Positions 11,644 to 23,000 of a DNA stretch of 64,000 nucleotides are shown here, in pieces. This DNA comes from Laetiporus sulphureus 93-53 (taxonomy: Eukaryota; Basidiomycota; Agaricomycetes; Polyporales; Laetiporaceae), in assembly GCF_001632365.1 (NCBI RefSeq), contig NW_024468546.1, positions 304,555 through 368,554 of the forward strand, written 5' to 3'. Numbering within the stretch: the stretch's first letter is position 1; each line of letters opens with the position of its first letter. The notes under the pieces were generated by a model. That model was not told where the DNA came from. It was given only the letters and a program-made list of their open reading frames with translations, and did not search any database. Position numbers and translations under genes: made by a program.

Positions 11644-11971
11644 GCTTGGCCAGGAGGGATTGGCTTTAAATTGAGTAAATTCAATCGCGAAGAAATACTC
11701 AGCGGAGAATCATCAACGACCTCGTGGAGCTATACGCGTGGGAGAACCGCCAATAGAAAGCCTGCCATTTCGGACTATGGTTTGCTCAAGGTAAGGAAGT
11801 ATTCGAATCGGATATCGATAGTCATAGTCAATGGTATCTCCCTCCGATTGTAACGCCACCAGTTCCGGACATTGCCCTGAGGATACTGGATCTGTGACCA
11901 CACGCACGGACGTCTTTTGCTCCGGGCTGGCGCGCCTCTTCTCAAAATGAGTATGGTCAATTCGAAGTGAG

Positions 11972-12225
11972 TCTAGGTACGAGAACCATGCTTTGCCTGA
12001 GAAGCTGCTGGAATCACGACGTTACCCTTTACCCTACCATAGGTTCAGTCACACATCACACCCACCTTTGAACTGGCCTTTCAGTTCAAATGTCAGCATC
12101 ACCGGCCGGTTTGAACTAAGGGTCGTATCAAAGTCACACCGTTCCGGAGCTCTTTTCGTGGGTGCTTATGTATTTTCCCCCTGTTGCCGACAGCGTTGGT
12201 TATCAGAACGAAGAATAAGCGCCCT
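11972..12225. mobile_element. Short non-autonomous element with 8-bp target duplication
   Basis: The 254-bp interval is flanked by the identical 8-mer GAAGTGAG at 11964-11971 and 12226-12233, as expected for hAT-type insertions. On the minus strand its right end reads AGGGCGCTTATTCTTCG. It contains paired TTTGAACT / AGTTCAAA words (12067-12090) and another TTTGAACTAAGG near 12110. No open frame is present, so it would depend on a transposase elsewhere. The terminal inverted repeat is weak, and the class assignment rests on the duplication length. Confidence 0.5.
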
Positions 12226-12226
12226 G
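12024..12226 (-). repeat. Left copy of a dispersed inverted repeat
   Basis: Read on the minus strand from 12226, this matches 25716-25886 on the plus strand through several blocks: CAGGGCGCTTATTCTTCG, AAAATACAT, CCCTTAGTTCAAA, GGCCAGTTCAAAGGTGG and GTGACTGAAC. The copies point away from each other, so they are two insertions of one family and not the outer ends of a single 13.5-kb element. Confidence 0.75.
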
Positions 12227-12233
12227 AAGTGAG

Positions 12234-14771
12234 CACATCACAGAGGCTCCTGAACTAAGGTCCGGCCCAGTTCCACACCACGGTCGAAATGGTGCAGTTA
12301 TCCGTGCACTCGATGCAATTGTACAATGCCAAGGCACAGTCCAGAACCCGTGGGCTAGCCAGTACTCAGTACGCCCATTATGGCCGCAGATGAGTCATAT
12401 ATCACGGGATCCAGGTTCCTCAGCAGATGGTTCAGAGTACTCCGAAGAACTTCATCAGCACATCGCTCCAGGAACATAGGCACTCTGAGCCAAGCAGATG
12501 CTATGGAAAGTCCCTCGATGCTGCGACGGAGACAAACCCATACAGAGGTTTTTGCCACGGATCAAGCAAGAGTTGGTACAACAAAGAAAGACGTGATCGG
12601 TTGAATTGGCGATTCGGTTTCGAGTGGCGCCCATAGATTAGCCGGGAGCTTATCGTGGGATCTTAGCGCAGCTCCTGCAACGGCAAATGTTTCTGTCGAA
12701 CGGCGCCAAGCTCCACAGCATGCAGTCCCATTTGTGATTAAGTCCGATCGTCGGGCACTGATCACAGGTTAAACTCCGAAAGGCTTCAACGATAGGCCCC
12801 TGTCCGAAAATATCGCACACGCGTAGTTCATCGGAATGATGGGAACCTACCCTTTTGTGGTCAAATGTGGCTGTATGTACTCCGCACTGGCATGTACACA
12901 GCACAAATCGAAGCCATGATTTCGACCTCCGACTCTTCCGCCTGTGTGTGATTTTCGTCGCGAGGGCCTATCGTTTTGAATTCAGCCGCACTACGGAAGA
13001 TGTTTATACGCCTCTCGCCTTGACTCTGGTGAGCTGATCGTCGCTTTCTGCAAGCATACTCAAGGGGTACAGCTTTCGACGTAGGTGTACACTTGAAGAG
13101 ATGGTCTAAACAATTTGCCACCGGCAACGAGTCGCCAGATTCGGCTGGGAGAGGAAAATCTGGTCGTAGAATTTGACCATTAAAGGGCTCGGCGTGGCGA
13201 TGACTCTATTGCTCCACACCCAGCCATTCAACGGAGACGCAATTACTGTGTTGGAGCGTTCGATATCATCATCACCCCCTTCTTCACTCTTTCGAAGACC
13301 GCTGTATTTCCGACATTGAGAGACATGCATTCCAGACCCCTTTCTAACATTCACCGAACGAAAAAGAAGACACAGGCGACTGCGCTTAGTGAAATGAACA
13401 TGAACTTAGGACGATAAGCTCGGGATGCTTGCGGATCTCTCCGAGGGCATGCGGGGGATGCGATGTTGTGCCGTATGACATGAGCACATTCTTCACTTAT
13501 CGGTTGGGCTTCTATATCGAAAACGTAGCTGGTGCTATGGGGGCTCGCGCGACCGTCAGAGAGGACTTACGTCTGTGGCGTGCAGACTGGTCCCGCCAGC
13601 TTCGTACTTCAAAAGCTCACAGATGCACTTGTAGCTCCGAGCACAAGTTACATGCGTGACACTCGAGAATCGCCACCCTCCATTGAGCAGAAAAAATAGA
13701 ACGTGTGTCGTTACAGTGAGGGACTCATCAATATAATGATAATACGATGGGCGTGTCTCTGTCTGCATCTCTCTGATGAGTTTCGGTAGCTCGAGTCAGC
13801 ATTGCCATGACCCATTTGTGAGACACTGGACTGCTTGAACGTACGCGGATTGGGTGCCGCCGGACGAGATCGCGTTCTTCGAGACCGAGTTCTTGATAAC
13901 GTAGAGTGACATTGTACTGGGAGAGGAGGACGGTACTGGACCCGTCGAATGACCTCTGTCAGAATTGAATCAGTCACAGGTTCAAAATCGCGACTTACAG
14001 ACAGAGGCATTGGAATACCACAAGTCGTACGTACACAGAGCGATTGCAACCTGGTGAGCAACGTATCCATCTTGGATCCACTTTCTCTGTTCATCAGACC
14101 CTAGAGTAAGTGGTTGCGTCGAAACGACAGCAAGATTGTGCCCGATAGGATTTATTTCAATATATATCTTTCCATCGGCGGGATGAGCTGAGAACACGGA
14201 TTCTTGTTCAGCGTCACGAGGACCACAAAGAAAATTACTTGCACCATGACTGCAGACATGAACAGAAACGTGCGACACAGACAGGAGGATCCGTAGGAAC
14301 GCAGGGACGCTCCAAAGCGATATGAGGCCCCGTCATAGCTGGACTCGGATGTGGGCTCGACTGTTAGGACATGATTGTGAGGGTTGCCATTTTGTGTTGA
14401 AGGTTGTAGACACCTCGAGGGAATGTACCGGTCCAATGGGCAGGAGGTCGTCAAAAAGGCCAGGGAGTTGGACGTAGGGACATTTAGCAGGCAGCCAGGC
14501 CAATGATTCTGCAGCCAGGTCAACGGATGTTGAAACATGAAAGATTGACTGACCTTGACGCGTGAGATTCGCACGATCAGACCGCGCACAGTCGTACCGC
14601 TTAACACCATCCACCCTCACGAATGAGCCGCGTACCCTAGTTTTACGATGGCGACCTAACGTGATCTGTATCTACAAACGAAAATGACCCATTGTGGCCC
14701 CGGTCAGTCGTACAGCCACGGTTCTAGCCCAACCATTCCCGACCGCCTGACGAATCCCTATTTGTGCCCAT
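12234..14771. other. No supported gene; scattered minus-strand frames
   Basis: Open frames at 13127-12861, 14094-13711, 14278-13982 and 14610-14152 on the minus strand could be pieces of a decayed gene. The frame 14278-13982 contains IQDGYVAHQVAIALCTYDLW, which looks protein-like, and a hydrophobic run (MSAVMVQVIFFVVLVTL) lies near 14250. I could not assemble a phase-consistent model or name a family. Confidence 0.35.
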
Positions 14772-16994
14772 ATGTTGACAGAATACGAGCTTGCCATGGA
14801 ACGCCGTGGTAGATCAAGAACCATCACCCCATCAACGAGATCAAGGGGTGCAGACATGATCCATAGGCAGAGCATGACTGCACCTCGTAAGCTGGAGGAG
14901 AGGCGCGTCGCCGCAATAGATATAGCCAGGTCTGTACCAGAAAATGTCACCTCACAGTACATACCATCGCCGATCCATGAAGGTGAGTCACCGACCTTTA
15001 TGTTTAGACCTCTATACATGGTTCTTTGACAGACACATGCGGTAGACATGGCTTGACCGCATCCAACGGCAGCATTGATCGATATGGCGAAGGCCTCCAT
15101 GCTATCAGACGGGACGCAGGTATCAGGCTGACCGCTGCGGCACCTGCATATGGTGACGTGAATCTTCCTGAGCTGTTCAAGACAGAACAGCTGACAACGG
15201 TGAAAGAGAACAATGAGTACGTACCTCCTAGATAGGATGAGAGGAAATTCATATCGGAATCATAGAAGGTCGGACCACGAACACCTGCAGGAGCGTTTCG
15301 ATGTGCTCGAACAAGAGATTCTCGAACAAGAGATTTTGAGCATATGTACAAAGTGGCAGGCAGCGTTGGAATCGGAGTGTACGATGGGCATTTGTCTTGT
15401 GGATAGGGCATTAGAAGACCAAGACCAGGAGGTAGAGCAGACTGCGGCAAAGATCTCTGCAGAGCGATCGAAACACAACCGGCGCACGATAACCACCAGA
15501 GCAGCCCGAGAGCCTGTCTCGACTGCAGGTCTGCCAAGCTCTTGTGATGTCTGCGATAATTTTCATTGGGACGCAGTCCGAGACTATCGAAGGGTGCTCC
15601 GAAATCGTCCTGCTAGCATCGACGGCCCTTTGCAGAATGACCAAGGACAGTGTGTCGCAACTATTGATGGAATGGCAAGTTACTCGTACAGAAAACTCGG
15701 GAAAAATTACGCTGAAGGTGCGTCGTATTGAGACTGATGAACATAATGGGGCTAAATCGACCAAACAGAAATTAAGAATGCCAGAATGTCAGCCATGCCG
15801 AGGGATACGGGAAGGGGAACACTTACAGAAACATGCAAACACATCCTCCATTCTTCACCTTCCGAATCCACAAGCGCATCGTTGATGCAAGTAACCACAG
15901 CACGAGGGTGCATCATGGAAGCCTCCGTTAGCCACAACCCTCCTCATTTGCAATGGCGCGAGCATTATACTCAGGACGAAAATGCGCACACAGTGCCTTT
16001 GGTAATGCGAACGCTACAATGCTTACGGCTGTATCGCGCACAGACCGCAGAAGGTGGATCATCGACAAACAGTCTTGAGTGTCTCCACTCTACCAGCAGG
16101 GGACCTGTGGATGGACTGCTTCCTTTCGGCAGGAAGCTCAGCGAACTCACGAGAACGCTTGTGGATCTGTTACAGAAGTGGTCTGCCTTCCACCCAATAT
16201 CACCGGATCATCGGGGGAAGGACCAAGGGAGGACAATGATCGCACTTGAGAAGAGTCAAGCTAGTCCTTTGTTGAAGACGCTGAAGAGCAATCTTGTCGA
16301 AGAACAGATGCGAGATGAAGAGAACATATCACAGAGGGCAATCAACGATGTCGGAGCAGAGCAGCATGATGGAGAGAACATACAACGACGGGCAAGCCTA
16401 TACGTACCATTTGACGACTCTTCAGATATCTGGTCTCTCCCTGCACTCGTTGCCCCAGCCTATATCCTCCCCAATATTTCCGAGCGCCCTTCCCTCGAGC
16501 CGTTTATGACGAATGCCATGAACGAAACTACGCTAGATGATCCTTTCCGAGCGGGTTCGGGGACCTTGGTCGACGAAGCTATGGGCCGAGTTGAAACAGG
16601 CGGCCGTCAACATTTGCGGGTGGTCAAGACCAAAGACCCGCTCCGACTTCGCAGGTTGGCCTTGAGCAATGTTGCACGAGAGTATGGGTTAGCTGTACCA
16701 AGAGTGCAGTCCTGGCGAGAGGATAGAATGATTGTAGATCTGCATCGTGCTTCCGTTGAGCAAAGCCACTTGAGGTTTGAAATTTATGACTTAGAATGCC
16801 GGTGAGTCTCGGCTGCCCCGATCGCAATTCTTCAGATCTCTGACTGCTTGCTCATTCATATTTTCAGAAATACGCCAGCTGTCACCACTGCTCAAACATT
16901 CCCCAAAAGCTCATGTCCTACTCCGCAGACGAGTAACGAAGCGTGGAAAACTAGTACACCTGCGAATCTAGAGTACGATACCGTGATGCTTTAA
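14772..16994 (+). CDS. Intact 668-aa orphan protein
   Basis: Five exons join in phase: 14772-14982, 15033-15216, 15266-15717, 15769-16801 and 16868-16994 (669 codons including stop at 16992-16994). All junctions use GT/AG with introns of 48-66 bp, which strongly supports a real gene. The product is hydrophilic with no signal peptide or membrane segment. A charged, probably coiled-coil part in exon 3 carries a perfect direct repeat of LEQEI. Exon 4 has a looser internal repeat around DEENISQRA / DGENIQRRA, and a basic patch near its end (RLRRLALSNVAREYGL). No catalytic motif is visible and I do not recognise the family. The start is the first ATG of the exon-1 frame; an upstream exon cannot be excluded. 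Confidence 0.65.
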
Positions 16995-17709
16995 AGGTAC
17001 TGTCCTGTCGCATACGGTCGTGCTTGAATAGACATCGATAGCGCCAGTATTTCTTGTCGGTTGCCAACCATCAGGCATTTCGATGCGCTGCCGATTAAGC
17101 GCTCGACAGATATTAAGCGCGCAGAGGAGATAAGATTAGATCCCAATTGAGTTTTTTTCGCCAATTGACTCAGAGTTTCTCATACTGATCAGGGAGTACT
17201 GGGTCGTCCATCTACTCAGCAGTGCCTGCTATCATCATTCCTCTCTCAGTCTCATCCTGCTGATAATGACCGCCTCTCCTCCAATCTGGTTGCTCTGACC
17301 TGTCGGGCAGTATTCAGAATACCCAATGACACTATAACGTGCGTCGGGTCAGTGCAAGTGAGGGCCCGTACTTGGGAATGTAGGCGCCCGTAGCCTGGCT
17401 CCTGCCGTCTAGATGCCGGAAAGGACGATTACAGGCGGGGTTCGAACATCGCGTAACCTTTGTTATCCGCTCCCAATCGGAGAATCAACGCTGACTGATG
17501 GTTGCGTTTGCGAACCTAAACTCTCCGAGCTCGTTGGGCTCATCCCTCCTTCAGTTCTCCTCTCCCTCGCTTGCGAGCCGTGACCTTTCTGCCTTGGGGG
17601 CCTTCCATCCTTTGCTTTCCTTGCTGCCCACCCGCTCGATGCAGGAGCCACCCTTCACGCATTCTCGTTCTTGCATGCTCCTTTTGCAGACTCGGTTCTA
17701 TGATCACTG
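16995..17709. other. No supported gene
   Basis: The 715 bp between the orphan gene and the kinase remnant hold no convincing frame. A GGGGTTCGAAC word near 17437 looks like a tRNA T-loop but has no matching stems. Confidence 0.4.
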
Positions 17710-18345
17710 ATGGTGTGCGGCCAGGCGTGCATCATCGACTGGGAGGCAACGATGACCCGCCCGCTCTGGGCGTGCGCACACGTCCCCACGTTCTTCCACC
17801 TCCCCCTTTCACTGCAAGGATCTTCCGTGCGATGGTCGAGAAGCTCGCACAACGTCCGTGGCTTGCGATCATCAACGGGCACCCCATCGACCTCGCGCGC
17901 ATCGCGGCGGGGTGGCTGTACCGCGAGGCGAGCGGTGCACGTCTGCGCATGGTAACCGGTATCTCGAGTGGGATGGGTGGGAGGAATGGCTGGTGGAAAG
18001 CATTATGGGCCCGAAAGAGAATGATGATGCGTGATTCAACAGCCGCGAGGATGAGGACGAGCGCACGCCTGTGGGCAGCTGGCCCCGGTTTCCCATGTTT
18101 ACCTCTGCGACTCTCGCGGAGAGTGCGAGCGAAGATGATAATGTGCGGCATATCGGGAATGCGAAGGGGGTCGGTGGTGGCAGTGGCGGTGCCGTGGGCA
18201 CCCGCCAGTTCCGCTAGTAAAGAAGGTGGTGCAAGTGGAGAAGGAGCGGGAAAGGGAGCTGGTACCCGTGGGGAATATTTGTGGCGGGCGTTGAGGCGAA
18301 CTGGGGAGGCGGCTGGAGGCGTGGTTGCATGTCAAGGGGAATGCG
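17710..18345 (+). pseudogene. 3' remnant of an APH-like kinase gene
   Basis: Fungal aminoglycoside-phosphotransferase-fold proteins carry a catalytic HGD loop followed by a D-W-E metal-binding segment. Here ACIIDWEATMTRPLWACAHV (about 17728-17787) matches that second segment and what follows it. It continues in shifting frames as FRAMVEKLAQRPWLAIINGH, IDLARIAAGWLYREASGAR, WDGWEEWLVESIMGPKEN and PVGSWPRFPMFTSATLAES, with stop codons and frame changes between blocks. The N-lobe and HGD loop are not visible upstream. The remnant abuts the MLH1 remnant on the same strand, which suggests one duplicated block with an internal deletion. A 285-codon frame across this region (17571-18428) is a fortuitous opening that mixes real and shadow frames. 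Confidence 0.6.
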
Positions 18346-18357
18346 GATTGAAGAGTG

Positions 18358-20065
18358 GGGTTGAGAATGCCATGGAACCCATCTACAACGGCATGTTGCT
18401 CAAAGGCGCGTCTCTGTCATCTACCTGAGGTACTCCTTCTCACGTTGAGAAATCATGCTGCTGATCGAAATGCATGTTGCAGCTCAATCCGCACTCGGTC
18501 AACATGAAATCAATCTGACGAAGCATGAGGTGCACTTTCTGAACGAGGACGCCATCATGGGGCATACCTTGAATGCCTTCAAAAGAAGCTTGTTGGGGAG
18601 AGCCAGTCGCGCGTGTTGATTATCAGGTTCGTGCAGATGGTGGAGAATGAGCTTGACGGCTGACGGTGACGTTGTAGACTCTCCTTACGGGCGACGTCGC
18701 TGAAGTGCCGCACAACAAGGGAAAGGACAACAAGCGAGCGCTCGACCAGGAGGACCGCGATGATGAGAACGAGGAGACGCATGCAGAAGGCTCCTCGACA
18801 CCGCTCTGTATGCTATTCACCATCGTAACCGGCAAATCTGCTAAAATAAAAAGAGCTGTATGACCACAGCTTCTGTTCAGCAGCAGCAGAAGAAGCTCTT
18901 GTCGCACGAAGTGCGCACTTCGCTGCAAGACCGCCCGCTAGACTCCATGTTCGCGGTCGTCAGTTTTTCGCAGCAGGCGAGCGGAGGCAGCGGGCCGAGT
19001 GGGGCAGAGACGCCGCCGCATCAAGTAACCAAGGCGCGCGACAGTAAGCAATCGCTGTGCTATTTGACGTCGGTTCCGAACCTTAGGCAGGCTTTGGCTA
19101 AGAGGAAGCACCGCCATAAGTCGAGCATGAATCAGATTCACGTATGCATCGTGAGATGGTAGTTCGTCACGGAACTTAGTGCGATTTTGGTAAAGCACAC
19201 GTTCGACGGGATTGTGGACGTCAGTCGGTGCCTCTCCTTCATCTAACACTCGACGAAGCTAAATCTGGTGCATCACGGTGCTCTAGCGTTAAAGCTGTTT
19301 TTCCACTGCTTTCATACATGTTTCTCATATTATAACGCCTTATTGGATGCAGAGAGGTAACTGTTTTACCAGCTCGGGCTGCGTCAGCTCGGCGACTTCA
19401 GATGGTTGAAGCTCAATCCTGCGTCGTCGCTGTGGACGATCGTTGCTCTTGCAGTCGAGGTGGAGGCATCGAGCGTAGCGGGCTAAGCAAGCCGCGAATC
19501 GTCGATGTAAAGTCGCCAGTGGCGGCCTCTCCAAGTTCATTTCCCGACGCTCATTGCTTACATTCTTGACATAGCGCATAGTTGAATATGCTGATTCAGC
19601 ACCGCAAAATGCTCGATGGATACTTCTTGCTTCGCATCAATGCTGAGGGCGTGGTCGAGAGCCTGCCGATGCTGCTTAGGGACTATACGCACAACCTCGG
19701 CACGCTGCTGCTCTTCCTTATGAGACTCGGGCCTCAGGCAAGCACCTGCTTTCTCCTTTATTCCATCCCACGCTGATGAGCGTTCTAGGTTGACTGGACG
19801 TCCGAAAAAATGTTTCGATTCGTTCCTTCGCGAGCTCGCATATTTCTGTATATCAGAACCGCTCATAGCGCCGTCCGCGACAGACGTAGATACGGAGCTG
19901 TCCGAGGAAGAGAAGGCGGAAGACCGTTCGGTACAGTGGCAGAGACAGCATGTACTGTTCCCCGCGCTGGCGCGGTATCTAGTCGCGCCGAAGTCGCTGT
20001 TGGACGGCAATGTGGTGCAGGTGGCGAGCTTGCCGGACTTGTACCGTGTTTTCGAGACGTGTTGA
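18358..20065 (+). pseudogene. C-terminal part of MLH1, decayed
   Basis: MLH1 is the MutL-type mismatch-repair protein. The remnant starts in the transducer domain (AMEPIYNGMLLKGASLS, then LQLNPHSV and HEVHFLNEDAI), lacks the whole ATPase N-terminus, and continues with LLTGDVAEVPHNKGKDNKRA, VRTSLQDRPLDSMFAVV, HQVTKARDSKQSLCYLTSV, VKHTFDGIVDVSRCLSFI, HSTKLNLVHHGALA, FYQLGLRQLGDF, SLPMLLRDYTHNL and the C-terminus LPDLYRVFETC-stop. Fungal MLH1 typically ends in FERC. Stops interrupt the blocks (for example TAA within I-stop-HSTK near 19240 and TAG after EASSVAG) and several frame changes are needed, so it cannot encode a working protein. Retained introns (for example about 19738-19788) argue for a genomic duplicate. 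Confidence 0.85.
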
Positions 20066-23000
20066 TATATGTGAGCGGTCCTTGTGCTATGCTCACCTGT
20101 CGCAATGTAAGCTCGGAGCACGTCCATGCAGAAATCCTATCTGAACGAATTTAACAAGCAGTGCATTGATCGGGATGAATCCATCCATCCGAGCTTTGTC
20201 ACACAGTGGTACGCTCCGGATTCATGTAGCAGTTTGTTCTGTAAAGATGCGCGCCCAGATTGGACGTGCTTGAATCTTTCACAGCATATCACTTCCGTCG
20301 TAAGAACGATGAGTGTCGCGCTCATTTCTCCCATACAAGAAGTCTTATCTCAGAAACTCAACGCTCTCCTGTCTGCTTCCTATTTTTTTTGCTAGGATCG
20401 CGTTCTCGCTGCCGGATCGTCATTCTGCCGCATACGTTTTGTCATTGACCTCCGCATGCCAACAACTGCGTTGCTCTGAAGCTGCTATACTCTGTCAAGT
20501 AGACTCAAAATCATGCGTTCGCATCGGCAGTCAAACAGATTCTCTCTGACTTGGAGATTGCTATCATGCGGTGGGGACATTTACGTGGAAGTATTCATTC
20601 ACCACTTACCTTGGAAACATGTCACAATACTTCCAGTGTGTCTCACTCCTCAGTCCACGCAACAAGCCCGGAATGTGGCCGGAGGTCAGCCATTGTAAAC
20701 GCCTCCCGCGACGCCGCGATCTGCCTGCCTCGATTGTCCGGACGAGTGAATGCTGGGGAGCCACCACCAATTCCGATAGAGGAGCAGTGTGATTTTATGG
20801 AACAACCGGATCAGTTGAGTGCATGTCAGTGGTCATCAGCAACACTAGGTGACTCTGATCGCCCATGCTACTGGTCGCCAGCCCAGCAGATTCTGTGATA
20901 CATGGGGAGTGGTATAGCTACTCCATTGGAGAAAACTTGCGGTGACAAATGGAACAATCACCGATTAAGCCAGGTTTGCAAAAGGTACACCCCAGCAGAG
21001 CCGTGAAGAAATCTTGTACGATTTGTACAAGTTTTTTTAAGCAGATTATTTAAATCGTATTCCCCTCCACAAACGAAATTAAAAAACGCCATTCAGCACT
21101 TGCTTGTCAACTACGTGCCTGATTATACTGACTTGCGTCCGGTCCATAACCTTCCGATCACCTAGGGCCCTAATTTTGCTCTCAATCTCCATCTCTATCC
21201 ACTGGTCACCCGCCCATCGTCCGCCAATGCACAAGATCGGTAAATGCGGGGCGGGCGAAGTCTATTCGGACATCGACACCCGGTCTCTTTGAATCGGATA
21301 TCAGAGTGGATGCCGCACCTGTGAGTTCGTACGTACACGTGGAATTGGGCGTGCACTTTGATCTATGGCTTGTGAATGCACAGCGTTTGCACGATAGATA
21401 TCGAGAAATCGTGAAACCGATCACGATGCTTATTGTTTTCTAACATGTCTCCGATTCCAGCCTTGCATGCAACGCAGCAAGAGAAACGAGGGGACAACAG
21501 CTGCACTGGTACAAAGTGAGTGGGATATGACGCCTCGGCGGTCAGTCCATCCCCCAATGACCTCGGAATCAGCATTTTCCTCTGACTAATCGCTCATTCT
21601 GCTGTCCATCCGCGCACTTTTCATCGACACGTAAGGTCCGCGTTCGTGTAACTGAACCACATCTATCTAAACGCCGGGAACCATTTACGTTCATCCTTAT
21701 ACTATCGGAGTGGGTGCCATGCTGGTGGATTATTGTTTCAGCGTGGATGCTGATGAGCGGTTTGACCTCCATTCTGCATCCAATTTGACACTGTGGAGAT
21801 ACTCGAATCCTTTTTTGCGTCTCCGACGAATGTCGAGAGAATGCTGACCTCTATGGATGACGCCCATAGCATTTCCATTTTATGGTGAATTTTCCACTTC
21901 ACGTGCGGTGAGGCTAAGACATATATCAGCACACAAGCCGTTTGCATGAAGCATCTCAATGGTATATGTTGTCAAACCCTACCGCCAGCGTGTCGCAGAT
22001 CACTATCGCCTCAATGATCGTGCCGCTATCTGACGGTGCGTCGATTCGTCCAAGTTCATTTCACTCACGATGCCACACAGATCATCAGCAAATTAGGCCA
22101 CCTCCATTGCTGTCAATCCTTACAACTGTCAATGACCTCAACATTCAGGCGGCTAGCCAATCGCGCTCAACAGCCCGGCAGACCACACAGAGCTATCCGT
22201 AATGTGTCCTCTGGCATTTCTCGTCATTTGTCTCGGAGACGATCATGTCTGTACGTTGTTCCTCACCAGCCTGAGCCACGCCACAGCGAGATACAGTGTG
22301 TCCAGTCGACCGCTGGGTCTGTGAACGTTTGCTCTATGCTTGACACGCCGGTGGTTGAGAGTGCGTCTGCTGGTCGCATAAATGTGTTATTAGGATGTTG
22401 CCAGAGGAGTTTCAGCATTCCCTGCTACAATCGAATCCGTCGTCACCGTTCTTTGAATAAGCATGTCTTTCAACGAGCATGGTAGGAAGCGTTTTATTAT
22501 ACATTGTTCCTCTCGTTCATTAATCTCTACTCAGGACCGCGCCAGCAGCTCAATAATCACCTCCAACGCAATGGTCTCACAAATTCACTATCTTGGGAGA
22601 TGATCAAGACAGATTCTGGACGTAATATTACGTGGGCTGCAAGGGCATACAGTGTGTTGCTAACCGATGAGACAGTTTCAACACCGCTGACCATAGCTGT
22701 GCCAAGTAAACGGTGTAGAACATGGAACTGGCACTGGTGCGAACAAGGGTGAGGCTATGGACCGAGCGGCAACACAGACGTTGCTTGTTCTGCAGGGTTA
22801 GTCCAGGTACCTGTAACTTGAATGTCCAGGTGAGAACCAGCAGCACGTTGCTCAAATCAACTACTGCTAACGTTACTCCAGAACAGTCAGAGCACTTTGC
22901 AACATGTACGATGCACGTAACCTCAGAGAAGACCTCAATATCGTTCCGTAACTGTGTATGCCGTATTCTATCTGTACACAATTCATTTCGCGGTTTAGTA

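Noticed and set aside
14672..15100. Minus-strand 142-codon frame
   Set aside because: It is antisense to exons 1-2 of the phase-consistent plus-strand gene and has no splice partners.
17340..17460. tRNA gene suggested by GGGGTTCGAAC
   Set aside because: The T-stem does not pair and no D-arm or anticodon stem could be placed upstream.
17571..18428. 285-codon plus-strand open frame as a full gene
   Set aside because: Homology blocks to the APH-like kinase and MLH1 sit in different frames within it. The long opening is a by-product of high GC, not one protein.
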